A stretch of DNA of 64,000 bases, taken from assembly GCF_004210375.1 (NCBI RefSeq), contig NC_134834.1, positions 92,694,170 to 92,758,169 of the forward strand, given 5' to 3'. Numbering within the stretch: position 1 is the first letter of the stretch; the number at the start of each line of letters is the position of its first letter. Shown here piece after piece: positions 48,545-59,758 of the stretch. Position numbers and translations under genes: made by a program. Below the pieces are notes generated by a model, which worked only from the letters and a program-made list of their open reading frames with translations, was not told the origin of the DNA and searched no databases. This DNA comes from Tachypleus tridentatus. Lineage: Eukaryota; Arthropoda; Merostomata; Xiphosura; Limulidae.

Positions 48545-49445
48545 ATGGCTAATCACATTCCTAGCGAGATTCACATTCGACCTTGTATGTTGCAAGGATT
48601 TAATAAAATAAACAAGGCAAAGGAAGCAACCAAAAACATTTGTGTGGTTTTCCATAAATGTCAGCGGTGGTTTAGAAAAATTAGATCGGATGATTTTAAT
48701 CTGACAGGTTTCTATCGTTAAGGTAGACCAATATAGATGGACAATTAGCCTTTGAGGTCAGAGATTGAGTCATAGTCCCGTCAAACCATTCAACACTTGT
48801 CAGAAAAACCTAATTATACTTGATCTAGCGTTCAAGAACATAAAAGCTGGTCCACAAAAGCTGTTAGATAACAACAAAGCCCAGATCATAGCAACTTGTA
48901 GTTCATTGATAACCAGAGAAAGAACCACTTCTTCATCGGATTATTTCAAGAGATGAGAATTGGGTCTTTCACGTCAACATCAAGCGCAATAATCAATGGC
49001 TTAGCCCAGGCCTAAACCACGTTTGGATAGCCAAATCAGGTGTACACTCGCAGCAAATCTTGTCGTTTGTTGGGTGGGACAGAGTCGGTATATTGAAATC
49101 AAACCTGTCTATAACTGCAGACATTTATTATCAACAATTGGATCGTTTGCGTCAGGTTCACATTGAAAAACGTGTAGTACTGATCGACACAGAAGGGACC
49201 ATTCTATAAGAGTCACTCGAACAAGACCAGAGCTTTAGAGTGATAAGTCCAATCTCACCATTCTTACACTTCCCTTTCAGATCCATGTAGTTCTTTCTCA
49301 GGTAACAAACCTCCAGAAATATAGATGGCATCAAAAGAGCTCTCGCAGACTTCTTTGTGCCAAAGAAGCTTCCTTCTATCTGGGAGGAAGTAAAAGATGG
49401 CACATTGCATTAATAATAATAGGGATCATGTAACTGATTGAAAAA
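48545..49445 (+). pseudogene. Dead mariner transposase
   Basis: Frame fragments follow the mariner transposase layout from end to end. The N-terminal part reads KEATKNICVVF then QRWFRKIRSDDFNL (48618-48700), the DNA-binding helix-turn-helix region. The centre reads NIKRNNQWLSPG, then VGWDRVGIL and YYQQLDRL (48975-49150), the catalytic-domain blocks. The C-terminal part reads PFLHFPFRSM then IKRALADFF (about 49257-49360), matching the PPYSPDL...HLFRSL and VKRAL..FF region. Many stops and frameshifts are present. Between blocks about 60 residues of a normal ~345-residue protein look lost. I did not find the terminal inverted repeats. Confidence 0.88.
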
Positions 49446-50052
49446 TAAACACTTACATTTAAAAATATATTTTACTGCATAAGGGGAAAAAAAAGAAACA
49501 CACATCACTTTCCGCTACTCCTAATACATGAATCTATATTTTTAACATGAGTATAAAACATTCATTTATATATTTATTTATTTTAATATATCCCCTTTCA
49601 CAGCTTTTCATTAGATTCAGCGAGGTTTCGAAGTTTATAATCAGAAAACATTCACAAAACAAAAGTCTTATCACTTAACAACCGTGTTAGAAAATATAAA
49701 GTGTATTCAGTAATTTAATTTCAGTTTCAAACACATGAACAAGATAATGCAATTTGAATAATGACAAGTTACTTCGTTTCACTGTGTTTATGAGATACAA
49801 CCTACTGTTCAAGTTAAAGCAGAATTTTCTCTTTTTATTCTTTGTTGATGGATTTAACGTCATTATGGTGTTAACCCAATGCACTTGCACTGTATTCACA
49901 ATTGTTTAAAAAAACCCTTAGGGCAAGAATCTCGTACAGAGAAGTAATCTATTATAATAAGAATTCTCAATTTGTGACTGTTTTGAAAACGTGAGAGCAC
50001 CTTAATGTCTAATTGCGTATGCGCGCGCACTTAATTTTAATAAATGTAAATA
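49446..50052. other. AT-rich intergenic DNA
   Basis: No gene recognised; may include the eroded 3' end of the mariner copy. Confidence 0.4.
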
Positions 50053-50054
50053 TT

Positions 50055-50425
50055 TTGTTTGTTTGATTTAAACTTCGCGCAAAGCTACTCAAGGACTATC
50101 TGCGCTAGCCGTCCCTAATTTAGCAGTGTAAGACTAGTGGGAAGGCAGCTAGTCATCACCACCCACCGCCAACTCTTGGGCTACTCTTTTACCAACGAAT
50201 AGTGGGATTGACCGTCACATTATAACGCCCCCACGATTAATTATAGTCCAAGTTATTTAAGATTGCAACCATATTCGGAAAGATGTTTTAAACACGTTAG
50301 TGACAAAATCTTGAATATAAGACATTTTCCCAGTGCTTTTCCCACTATTCCCAGAATAGTGAGATTGTTAGTCACTTTATAACGTCCCCACGGCTGAAAG
50401 AGCGAGCATGTTTGGTGCGACGGAA
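50055..50425 (-). mobile_element. Chimeric SINE family A with 100 bp of foreign DNA inside
   Basis: Three parts in order. SINE tail and core stop at CGCCCCCACG (50055-50235). Then comes the non-SINE segment shared with 33260-33359, including the target duplication ATTAATTATAG of the 33-kb insertion (50236-50335). Then a second SINE piece with part of the core and head, ending GTTTGGTGCGACGG (about 50338-50425). Confidence 0.88.
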
Positions 50426-50684
50426 ATACAAGTAGAAAACTAAATGAACAAAGAACTACACTTTTTAATAAATAATATATGATAATTTAGTTCTTTATTA
50501 AAAACAGTAGATAGCAAAGTTTGGATTTCTGAATGATATTTATTACGAAGTAACACGTGGAGTGTCGAGATTTTACGTTCGTTTGCATATCGGGAAAAAA
50601 TGATGAATGTAGTAACGAATTCTGGGAAAACATAGAAATACAATCTTTCGTGCAAACCACGGTTTTTTATTATTATTATTTCAG

Positions 50685-50785
50685 ACAAAGCAACAGAATG
50701 AGTTTTCTTCTCTTCACCGTGTGAATCAAACCGCAGATTTTAGCTTTCTAAATCCATAAACTTGGAGCTGAATCTTCGACGGAAC
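50685..50785 (-). mobile_element. SINE family C, diverged
   Basis: CAGACAAAGCAACAGAATGA, TTCACCGTGTGAATCAAACC (reversed B-box region), then CTAAATCCATAAACTTGGAG. Confidence 0.58.
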
Positions 50786-50805
50786 AATGTGAACTGGGCC
50801 TGACA

Positions 50806-50868
50806 TGGCCTTGTTGTTAGGGCACTCGACTCGAAATTGAAGGTCATGGGTTCGAATCCCATATGATT
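50806..50868 (+). mobile_element. Isolated tRNA-like SINE head
   Basis: Head only: GGGCCTGACATGGCC A-box region, CGACTCGAAATTGAAGG arm, B box GGGTTCGAATCCC. It abuts the end of the composite repeat at 50869. Confidence 0.75.
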
Positions 50869-51409
50869 CTATTAACCGTGGTGGTGTTACACACTTAGAT
50901 AATTAATTAATTAAAAACGTTCATGTGTCCTTTATCACTACAAAATTCGTACTACAAAATGTTTCACGTTTAATAAATTCTGAATAATGTCATCTGCAGC
51001 ATAACGACTTTAACCGCAACTAGACTGGAGGAGGCCGGTCATTTTGGAAATTAAGAATATTTTATATCCAGCTTAAGTGGGATGATAACCATCATCAAAG
51101 ATTGGGATTCGAACTAGTGACTTCCAGACTGGGGGTTCGAACACCCTAATCACTAGACCATGGCAGGCCTAAATATTTGAATGATGTAACCTACATAACT
51201 AAATTTTAGAAATTGCCAATAAATTCACCAATAGCGAAATACACTCGAACTCGGCGATTAAACCACCGTGGAGGTTTTATTGAGAACACAAACTCAAGTC
51301 ACCCCTTCACTTTCATATCAGTAATTTCAAGTACGAGACCTATCTTATGGTAGGCAAGTGCCTCTATCATCTGAGCTAGAGGGGCAACCCACTATCTCTT
51401 CTTAATAAC
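50869..51409 (-). repeat. Composite tRNA-like repeat, inverted copy 1
   Basis: About 540 bp, the reverse complement of 58111-58665 with few differences. In its own orientation it begins with a tRNA-like stretch (CCCTCTAGCTCAGATGATAG), has a spacer of about 200 bp, then a second tRNA-like stretch (GCCATGGTCTAGTGATTAGG with B box TAGTTCGAATCCC), then about 240 bp of unique sequence. Confidence 0.93.
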
Positions 51410-51696
51410 GGCCCGGCATGGCTAAGCGTGTTAAGGCGTGCGACTTGTAATCTGAGGGTCGCGGGTTCGCATCCCTGTTGCGCCAAACATGCTCGCCCTT
51501 TCAGCCATTAGAACATTATAATGTAACTGTGAATCCCACTATTCGTTGGTAAAAGAGCAGTCCAAGAGTTGGTGGTGGGTGGTGATGATTAATTGCTTTC
51601 CTGTAGTCTTACACTGCTAAATTAGGAATGGTTAGCACAGATAGCTCTGGTGTAGCTTTGCACGAAATTAAAAAAAATAAAACAAGCCAAACCAAA
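51410..51696 (+). mobile_element. SINE family A joined to composite repeat copy 1
   Basis: Full plus-strand SINE sharing head-specific variants (GACTTGTAATCTGAGGG, TTCGCATCCCTG) with the SINE at 57836-58110, which sits at the same junction in the inverted copy. The core and tail are more diverged. Confidence 0.9.
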
Positions 51697-51922
51697 CCAT
51701 TGTGAACTGAACGATATAAAAGACACACATTAGTTATGCCTATTAAAGTAGATCCATTAAATTTAATTTAATCGGCTGTATTCTAGACTGTCAGTGGTGT
51801 GACAGACTTAAAACACAATTATATTTTTTATCTCCTACATTATCTGTATCCTAATAATACATTTTAGCATTTCAAATTGCACTAAATATGCAATACTTAG
51901 CTCACGACCATCTCTACTCTTG

Positions 51923-52201
51923 GGCCCGGTATGGCCAGGTGGGTTAAGGCGTTCGACTCGTGATCTGAGGGTCGCGGGTTCGAATACCCGTCTCACCAAA
52001 CATGCTTACCCTTTCAGCCGTGAGGGCGTTATAATGTGACGGTCAATCCCACTATTCGTTGGTAAAAAGAGTAGCTCAAGAGTTAGCGGTGGATGGTAAT
52101 GAATAGCTGCATTCCCTCTAGTCTTACACTGCTAGATTAGGGACGGCTAGCGCAGATAACCCTTAAGTAGCTTTGCGCAAAATTCACAAACAAACATACA
52201 A
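51923..52201 (+). mobile_element. SINE family A, full length, with 12-bp target-site duplication
   Basis: Good head with B box GGGTTCGAATACCC. Flanked by ATCTCTACTCTT at 51910-51921 and 52202-52213. Confidence 0.94.
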
Positions 52202-52213
52202 ATCTCTACTCTT

Positions 52214-52654
52214 CAATTTCCCTAATTCTATTCAATCTTTTGTGCGAACTTCAGTGACATACTTTTCGAATGAGAATTGGTTCAGCAGTTCGTCGGTTAT
52301 AACTAAACACTCACATAGTTTTATGGAAAGTTTTTTGCTTTCTTGTTTAAGTAGCTGATTATTACAGAAATACTCTCTAAACGAAACAAAACTAAAAAAA
52401 CATAGAATCAAAAACGAACGTTTCATATTTTGAGCTTAAATGGGTTAATGATGTGAAAACTAAACAATACAATGACAACTTTTGTAACGTTTTGTGTTAC
52501 TAAGGTTAAGAAATACGTGATACTTGGTTTTATTAGGATTTCACTGAATGGTTATTAGACCAGTGAAAAGGTTTAATTAAATATCTGTCTTGTGAAGCTG
52601 TTAGTTTACGTAATGACGTGAATAAATTAATTATTGATGAACATTGTTGGTTAG
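52214..52654. other. AT-rich intergenic DNA
   Basis: Open frames of about 60 codons on both strands near 52173-52426 overlap and show no features. No gene called. Confidence 0.4.
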
Positions 52655-52765
52655 TGTTGTAGAACAAAGCCACGTTGGGCTATCTACGGTATTCACCAGG
52701 GGAAATAAACTCCCGTCTTTTTAGACTTGTAAGTCCATAAACTTCCCTTTGACCCATCCCACATT
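52655..52765 (-). mobile_element. SINE family B or C, diverged
   Basis: AGAACAAAGCCACGTTGGGC, CACCAGGGGAAATAAAC, then CTTGTAAGTCCATAAACTTC. Confidence 0.6.
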
Positions 52766-53149
52766 GTTAAACATTTTTATTGTCAGGATTACGCATTTTT
52801 TTTCTCTGTCTTGTTTTCTAATGATTTAGAATTTTTACGATCATCGTTTATATTGCAAGCGAATAAATATTTACAACTTGAATTATGTTATTTTCGGAGA
52901 TATATATAAGTATAAATATATGAACATACATATATTAATAGTGTGTCGTTAATTTATAATGGTTAACTTTGATTTACTGAAATATTTGAAATTATACTGT
53001 GTTAAGTAATTGTTCGAGTGGAAATTACTTTGACAAAATCATGCTTAATGGAATCATTATAATGTTTCACTTAGACCAGCTTCAGACCATTTTCGAGAGA
53101 TTGTTGGCTTAAGTTTCGGATATGAAGAAGAAATTTAGTAACAAGGAAA

Positions 53150-53250
53150 AAGAACTTACGAATCTATTAACCTATGAGGTAAATCTGGTGGCTTATAATA
53201 CTAAAAGTTTGATTTAGATCCCTGTACTGGCCACAGCAAGATCGCTGATT
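53150..53250 (+). mobile_element. SINE family C, diverged
   Basis: GGTAAATCTGGTGGCTTATA, TTTAGATCCCTG (lost B box), then GGCCACAGCAAGATCG. Confidence 0.55.
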
Positions 53251-53264
53251 TAAACAAATAGTAT

Positions 53265-53548
53265 GGCCCGGCATGACCAAGGGGGGGTTAAGGCGTTCGA
53301 CTCGTAACTTGAGGATCGCGTGTTCGAATCCTCGTCGCACCAAACATGATCGCCCTTTCAGCCGTGGGGGCGTTATAATGTGACTGTCAATCCCACTATT
53401 CGTTGGTAAAAGAGTGTCCCAAGAGTTGGCGGTGAGTGGTAATGACTGGCTGCCTTCCCTCTAGTCTTACGCTACTAAATTAGGAACGGCTATCGCAGAT
53501 AGCCCTCGTGTAGCTTCGCGGGAAATTCAAAAATGAAACAAACAAACT
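53265..53548 (+). mobile_element. SINE family A, full length
   Basis: Plus-strand copy with a run of seven G in the head (ACCAAGGGGGGG); B box GTGTTCGAATCC; tail AAACAAACAAAC. Confidence 0.91.
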
Positions 53549-53683
53549 ACCTACTTCATTGCATTAGCTTATTATTAATTATTGATAAAGCAAATTGATG
53601 GTAATTGAATATTACTACAAGTATAATATATTTATTCATATCAACGAAATTATTCTAAAATTTATTTCTTTTTTGTTTCCTAT

Positions 53684-53968
53684 CATGGCCACGTGGTTAA
53701 GGCGCTCGAATTATAATCTGAAGGTCGCGGGTTTGATTCCTCGTCACACCAAACATGTTCGCCCTTTCAGTCTTGGGGTCGTTATAATGTGACGGTCAAT
53801 CCCACTATTCGTTGATAAAAGAGTAGCCCAAGAGTTGGCGGTGGGTGGTGATGACTAGCTTCTTTCCCTCTAGTCTTACCTAGTCTTACACTGCTAAATT
53901 AGGAATGGCTAGCGCAGATAACTCTCGAGTAGTTTTGCGCGAAATTCAAAACAAACAAATAAATAAAC
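53684..53968 (+). mobile_element. SINE family A with an 11-bp internal duplication
   Basis: Plus-strand copy in which the core reads CTAGTCTTACCTAGTCTTAC, a small tandem duplication near 53868-53890 not seen in the other copies. Confidence 0.91.
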
Positions 53969-54984
53969 TTATCATAATCTGATCATATGAGCCTTAGTTG
54001 AAGTAATATTAAACTTTATGTTAAAAATTATAGTTTACTTCGGCGTTATAATTAACATACAAAGGTAGATAGAAGATAATCATAAAGAAAAAAAACACCC
54101 GCATTTAAAATTAGTATTTCTTAAGAACTACTATTTCTGAATGCAATTTACGATTCTAAACATGCCTCTCGCGAGTTTCTGTTTTCCTAAGAAAATAATT
54201 GTCTAAAGTACAATTGGTTTGAATATAAGGTTTAATTTATGATTATCCTGTACAAATATGTTTTTCTTTGCTGAGTTGCGCTTTCAGGTGTTAATTTTAA
54301 AAAATGCTCGAAAGAACACATGATATTTATTTATTTTTCTTGATTAAGAAAAACATAAACTTATATGTATGGAATAAATTAAGTATTTGACACAAAGGAC
54401 ATAAGAAAGTAGTTCGGACTCCACACACTTTTAGCATTGTCAATTTTTTTCCAGCTTACCAAATAGATTTGTAAATTTTTGAAACAAATACTTCGGTTAT
54501 ACTCGAGTTTATAGGCTGAGGTTTCAGGGACTGTGTGGCACAGAGAATTAGGCCAAATTAATACTGATAAGAAGAACGAGGGTGATAGGGCCAGCTAAGA
54601 AAACAAAGAAACGAGGTTATAGAAACTATTCTCCTTACACGGTCAGTAACAATTGACCAACTCAGCTCTCGTTGCACGAATGATAACAAATACATTGAAA
54701 TTGTGTTACATTATCTAAGCCAGTTAGAAGAAATGTTTGACGCGTGTGTTAACGAAATTCGACCAAACACTTGCAAGTTCGGACCACGTTTCTGAGTCAG
54801 AATGGGGAGTCGCCCAGTCACTCTTAAGTAAATCTTGCTTGAGTGCCTATTGTACACTAACAGTTTATTATTTCTATGTAAAAATTTCTACACTTTCTTA
54901 GAAGAAAGTACAATATACTGAAGCTGTTGAAAAAAATAATCAAAATTAATTTCTACTACAGTTTTTCTTTTATGAACAGGGAAG
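53969..54984. other. Intergenic DNA, less AT-rich toward 54.5-54.85 kb
   Basis: No gene recognised. The stretch at about 54510-54840 is somewhat GC-richer and unidentified. Confidence 0.4.
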
Positions 54985-54986
54985 TG

Positions 54987-55066
54987 GGGCCGGGTATGTC
55001 CACGTCGTTAGCGTGCCAGAACTGTGAATCCGAGGATTCATGGTTCGGTTCTGTTATCCAAGAAAT
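54987..55066 (+). mobile_element. tRNA-like head of a different SINE
   Basis: GGGCCGGGTATGTCCACGTC, then GTGAATCCGAGGATTCATGG and TTCGGTTCTG. It is followed by a sequence unlike the family A core, so either another family or a chimera. Confidence 0.5.
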
Positions 55067-55815
55067 CTGTACACTTTGAGTACGTTGTACAAGTGACGAT
55101 TATTTTCTGCCGTTTCGCTCGGAAAGAGATACAAGAAATGAAAAGTGGATACTGTTGACAAACTACTTTCTGTCAGTTGAGAGGGTACTGTGCCGTATTT
55201 AGTTAAAACTTAGCCTTTTATTAATAAGTTAACATGACCATATTGAATGAAGGATTTATGTTCTGTAGACCTTTTTTAGTACACTAACTGGGAAATTTGT
55301 GCAACACAACGAATTGGGATCTGTATAGTGTAACCCACCAAACGGATCTGTATACTGTAACCCATTAAACATAAAACAACTATTTTTTAATAACATAACA
55401 CAATGATATAGGATGGTAATCAGTTTAATACACACAAAGTGGAACTAATAACTTAATATATACATAAATATACGGTACTGTTTATTTTTATGTCCGTGTA
55501 ACTACTTCTCAGGGTGTGAATGGATCCTCACAAAAATTGATATGGAAATCCATTAGCTCCATACGAGAATACATATACATCTTAGGTTTTCTATTTTCCG
55601 GACTTTTATAGACGTTTTTATCTTTTTTTTACTACTACATCGCCCGCCATTGATGAATCTTCACCAACTTTGGTATGAAGATCTGGTGGATCCTTACGGA
55701 GATACATAAAAAACTGGGGTTTCACATTTTGTATTTGGCAGTTTTATTGGTATTTTTGCGTTTTTTATAATTATATTTAAGGGTTGCAATAACCTTTCAT
55801 GGATCCTTAATCATG
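55067..55815. other. AT-rich intergenic DNA
   Basis: A short tandem (GATCTGTATA(G/C)TGTAACCCA) occurs twice near 55318-55365. Nothing else recognised. Confidence 0.45.
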
Positions 55816-55818
55816 AAT

Positions 55819-56022
55819 TTACATAAGTTCCGTCCAGTGGACAGGTCCTCCAGCTACACGTATAATACTTTACATAAGTTCCGTCCAGTGGACAGGTCCT
55901 CCAGCTACACGTATAATACTTTACATAAGTTCCGTCCAGTACACAGGTCCTCCAGCTACACGTATAATACTTTACATAAGTTCCGTCCAGTGGACAGGTC
56001 CTCCAGCTACACGTATAATACT
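55819..56022. repeat. Minisatellite, 4 units of 51 bp
   Basis: Four near-identical units starting ACATAAGTTCCGTCCAGTGG near 55821, 55872, 55923 and 55974. The third has GTACACAGG instead of GTGGACAGG. The 51-bp period leaves open frames on both strands, which I regard as accidental. Confidence 0.96.
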
Positions 56023-56602
56023 TTGTCAATGACATTACACCTCTCACATCCGAAACACCTTTCACCCAAAATCTATGTTCATTAAGATGCCCAAAATACG
56101 AGATACATAATAGTAATTATTATCATTTTTATATAAGCAAGTTTCAGATCATAATTACAACAAGATGGATAACAATGGTTTATATGTTAATTTTATTTCT
56201 AACTCTAGTAGTTATTTTAACCTGTATTAAGTTTACTATCACTCAGGGCTGGCCTACTAGCGAAGTAGTCTTATTGTTCTCGGAGCGGGTTGAATAACAA
56301 CACTGTAAACAGGAGAAAACCATGTTTATAATTCGTATCACTTAACAAGCAAGATTACACAATAATATACAAAATTATGGACTGATATCCAAAAGAGTTT
56401 TTAATGTATAATTACGTAACGTTCTTGGTTGTACAACCAAATTCAAGTGAATATATATACTCTAACAAAGCACACAAAATTAAAGATGTAGATCCCATGT
56501 TTACTGACATAATACGTCGACTCAGAATTAAAGCTGAATAATCTTTGATACGTAGTTATTGGGCATCCAAAGTGAAAATATTGCCCAGTTTCACTACACA
56601 TG
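56023..56602. other. AT-rich intergenic DNA
   Basis: No gene recognised. Confidence 0.45.
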
Positions 56603-56870
56603 GGCCCGGCATGGCTAAGTGGTTAAGCCACTCGTTTCGCCGAGGATCGTGGGTTCGAATACCCGTCGCACCAAACAGGCTCGCTTTTTCAGCCGTAGGG
56701 GCGTTATAATGTGCGTTCAATCCCCCTATTCGTTGGTATAAGAATAGCCCAAGAGTTGGCGGTGGGTGGTGATGACTAGCTGCCTTCCCTGTAGTCTTAC
56801 ACTGCTAAATTAGGGACGGCTAGCGCAGATAGCCCTCGTGTAGCTTTGCGCGAAATTCAAAACAAACCAA
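56603..56870 (+). mobile_element. SINE family A
   Basis: Plus-strand copy with a short deletion in the anticodon arm (CACTCGTTTCGCCGAGGATC); B box GGGTTCGAATACC. Confidence 0.91.
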
Positions 56871-57354
56871 ACCAATCGCTACATAGATATTTTTGTTAGA
56901 ATAGGTTTAATTTCTTCAGAATTAATATTTTGATTAATACTTTATCTTTAACACATGTACCATATAGCCAATAGCTTAATACTGCCTTAAACTTCGTGGA
57001 GTACAGACTTTTTTGGGTGATTTATCACGAATTACAAAAACAGTGCCTAATTTACTGTCAACCACAATGGTGGATTTAACGTCGTGTGGACCCAGGGGTT
57101 AATACTTTTTGTGGGCCATACATCCCATATAATTTTGAATAGAATAAAATTATCAATGGACCCCCATTAATATCATGGACTCCAGAGTTGAGCCCTCTCT
57201 ATATCCTACCTAAATACGTTACTGGTTAACCAAGAGGCTGAACGTGGGTAAATCTCATTATTAGTGTGTGAGTGAGAAAGAAATGGATTATTAAAGTTAC
57301 CTAAAAGTAATATTTTTCTGCATTTTACGTTTTTGAACTTAAATTACAAGAGGA

Positions 57355-57560
57355 CTGGGCGTGAGCTAGCTGTCAGTGTGTCAGGCTGCGTTTCGTAAAG
57401 GTCAAATGCACGAAACGTTATATCAGGCTAATCATTCTCCACTATTTCAACTGTGGATCTTTTATAACAGTCAACTCCGTTATTCGGTTAAAAGTAGTTT
57501 TATGGGCGGCGGGTGCTTATTACTTGTTGTCCTCTCTCTCTTTTTAAGAATTCAAAATTA
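57355..57560 (+). mobile_element. Ancient SINE family A relative
   Basis: Strongly diverged: TTTCAACTGTGGATCTTTTA, TAACAGTCAACTCCGTTATT and CGGTTAAAAGTAG follow the family A core order. It overlaps an open frame of 61 codons that I do not consider a gene. Confidence 0.5.
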
Positions 57561-57835
57561 AGAATGGACATACCTACTCCTTAGAGGCCTTGACCGCTTA
57601 GCTTATGTGTCCTATGTGATGATCACTGATTGAGAATACTAAATGTTACAAAAATATTAGGTATTTAATATTTCGTCTTATTACGTTAATTTTTAACGCA
57701 TGGTTTGAAACACCAAAACTAATATTAACTAGAAAGTCGTATTAAAGTCATTAATAATGAGTAGTCGATTTTCATTCTTAGGGTGCATTTTGTTATGGTT
57801 GCGTAAGTTGTTGAAAAGTGTTATTAAGAATTTTT

Positions 57836-58110
57836 TTGTTTGTTTTTGAATTTCGCACAAAGCTACTCGAGGGCCATCTGTGCTAGCCGTCCCTAATTTT
57901 GCAGTGTAAGACTAGAGGGAAGGCAGTTAGTCATCACCACCCACCGCCAACTCTTGGGCTACTCTTTTACCAACGAATAGTTGGATTGACCGTCACATTA
58001 TAACGTCCCCACAACTGAAAGGGCGAGCATGTTTGGCGCGACAGGGATGCGAACCCGCGACCCTCAGATTACAAGTCGCACACCTTAACACGTTTAGCCA
58101 TGCCGGGCCG
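57836..58110 (-). mobile_element. SINE family A joined to composite repeat copy 2
   Basis: Full minus-strand copy, head ending GGCCATGCCGGGCCG-like at 58110, directly followed by the composite repeat. Confidence 0.92.
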
Positions 58111-58665
58111 TTATTAAAAAGAGATAGTGGGTTGCCCCTCTAGCTCAGATGATAGAGGCACTTGCCTACCATAAGATAGGTCTCGTACTTGAAATTACTG
58201 ATATGAAAGTGAAGGGGTGACTTGAGTTTGCGTTCTCAATAAAACCTCCACGGTGGTTTAATCGCCGAGTTCGAGTGTATTTCGCTATTGGTGAATTTAT
58301 TGGCAATTTCTAAAATTTAGTTATGTAGGTTATATCATTCAAATATTTAGGCCTGCCATGGTCTAGTGATTAGGGCGTTCGAACCCCCAGTCTGGAAGTC
58401 ACTAGTTCGAATCCCAATCTTTGATGATGGTTATCATCCCACTTAAGCTGGATATAAAATATTCTTAATTTCCAAAATGACCGGCCTCCTCCAGTCTAGT
58501 TGCGGTTAAAGTCGTTATGCTGCAGATGACATTATTCAGAATTTATTAAACGTGAAACATTTTGTAGTACGAATTTTGTAGTAGTAAAGGACACATGAAC
58601 GTTTTTAATTAATTAATTATCTAAGTGTGTAACACCACCACGGTTAATAGAATCATATACTACCA
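58111..58665 (+). repeat. Composite tRNA-like repeat, inverted copy 2
   Basis: Reverse-complement partner of 50869-51409. It starts TTATTAAAAAGAGATAGTGG and ends GGTTAATAGAATCATAT. First tRNA-like part at about 58135-58205, second at about 58353-58420. Confidence 0.93.
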
Positions 58666-58764
58666 CGTAAGTTTAATTATTGTTTATTCCCTCTTTTCTA
58701 TTTCGAAATACTAACTAATTTATATCATACACTTTACAAAAATCTTGGGGAGGGGTACACGCGG

Positions 58765-58890
58765 TAGCCTTTTGTTTGTTTGTTTTAGAGCAAAGCCACA
58801 CTGGGCTATCTGTTGTGTCCACCGCGGGAAATGGAACACCGTATTTTAGCGTCGTAAGTCCGTAGACTTAGATCAGTGCCATCAGGGAAC
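58765..58890 (-). mobile_element. SINE family C
   Basis: TTAGAGCAAAGCCACACTGG, CACCGCGGGAAATGGAAC, then GTCGTAAGTCCGTAGACTTA. Confidence 0.75.
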
Positions 58891-59639
58891 ATTCCTAGGT
58901 CATTCAATCGTGTAGGATCTTCTCGATACGTAAATCAATAAAGGTAATAGTTTTATTTATTTTATAGGTGCTTCCAGGTTTTTACTAACTTTGTGCAAAA
59001 ACATTCTTTCCATATTTACAGTAATTCGAACCCAAAGAAACCATACAAACAAGCAGAAAAAAGGAGGAATCCCATGTGTGTTTTCCTTTATACACAGAGA
59101 AGTATTTCTACAACGTGTATCTCTGTAAGAAATGAAAGAAGAACAAAGTCCTTGGGCAAGTTATAAGATGCGATAACAGTTTCAATCCAGAACACCAATA
59201 ATTTATAAACTGCCCTCAGCAATACAGCGGACGTTGGGTACCTTTCGTTGACCAGATATTATGTGTTGATCTAGATTATGTTACTCAAATTGAGATCACT
59301 AGCTGTCTACTTGTCACGTGTTGTATAATATTTAACAAACTTATGAACTCTTGGAACGATTACTACTGATGAAGTAAATTCGGTGGTTCTGTGAATTTTA
59401 AACAATGAGTTACTTTAACATAAAACATTGAAAACTAAAATATAACTATATATGTATTTATTCAACGTTTACTGTTTTAAATGTAACGAAAAATATTTTC
59501 AATTCCTCATTTGAATGTTCACCATCGAAGGGTAAGATGTTGGACAACCTGAAGGTACTAACACATATTAGATTATTACAAATAATATATAATTGTTCAG
59601 TGGCTCATTCCATCCCTACTGTTAAGCCCAAAAGTTCGT
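58891..59639. other. AT-rich intergenic DNA
   Basis: No gene recognised. Confidence 0.45.
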
Positions 59640-59758
59640 CTGTTTTATTTGTATTTAAGTACAAAGTTACACACTCTGTGCTCTGTCCACCACCGGTATC
59701 GAAGCCCGGGTGTTAGTGGTACGACTCTGTAAACATACCGCTTTGCCACTGGGTGGGC
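59640..59758 (-). mobile_element. SINE family C, complete
   Basis: TTTAAGTACAAAGTTACACA, CACCACCGGTATCGAAGCCC (reversed B box), then ACCGCTTTGCCACTGGGTGG at the head. Confidence 0.75.

Noticed and set aside
55811-56085. Open frames on both strands across the 51-bp repeats
   Set aside because: Also a consequence of a repeat length divisible by three. Both strands are open equally and neither has other coding signs.
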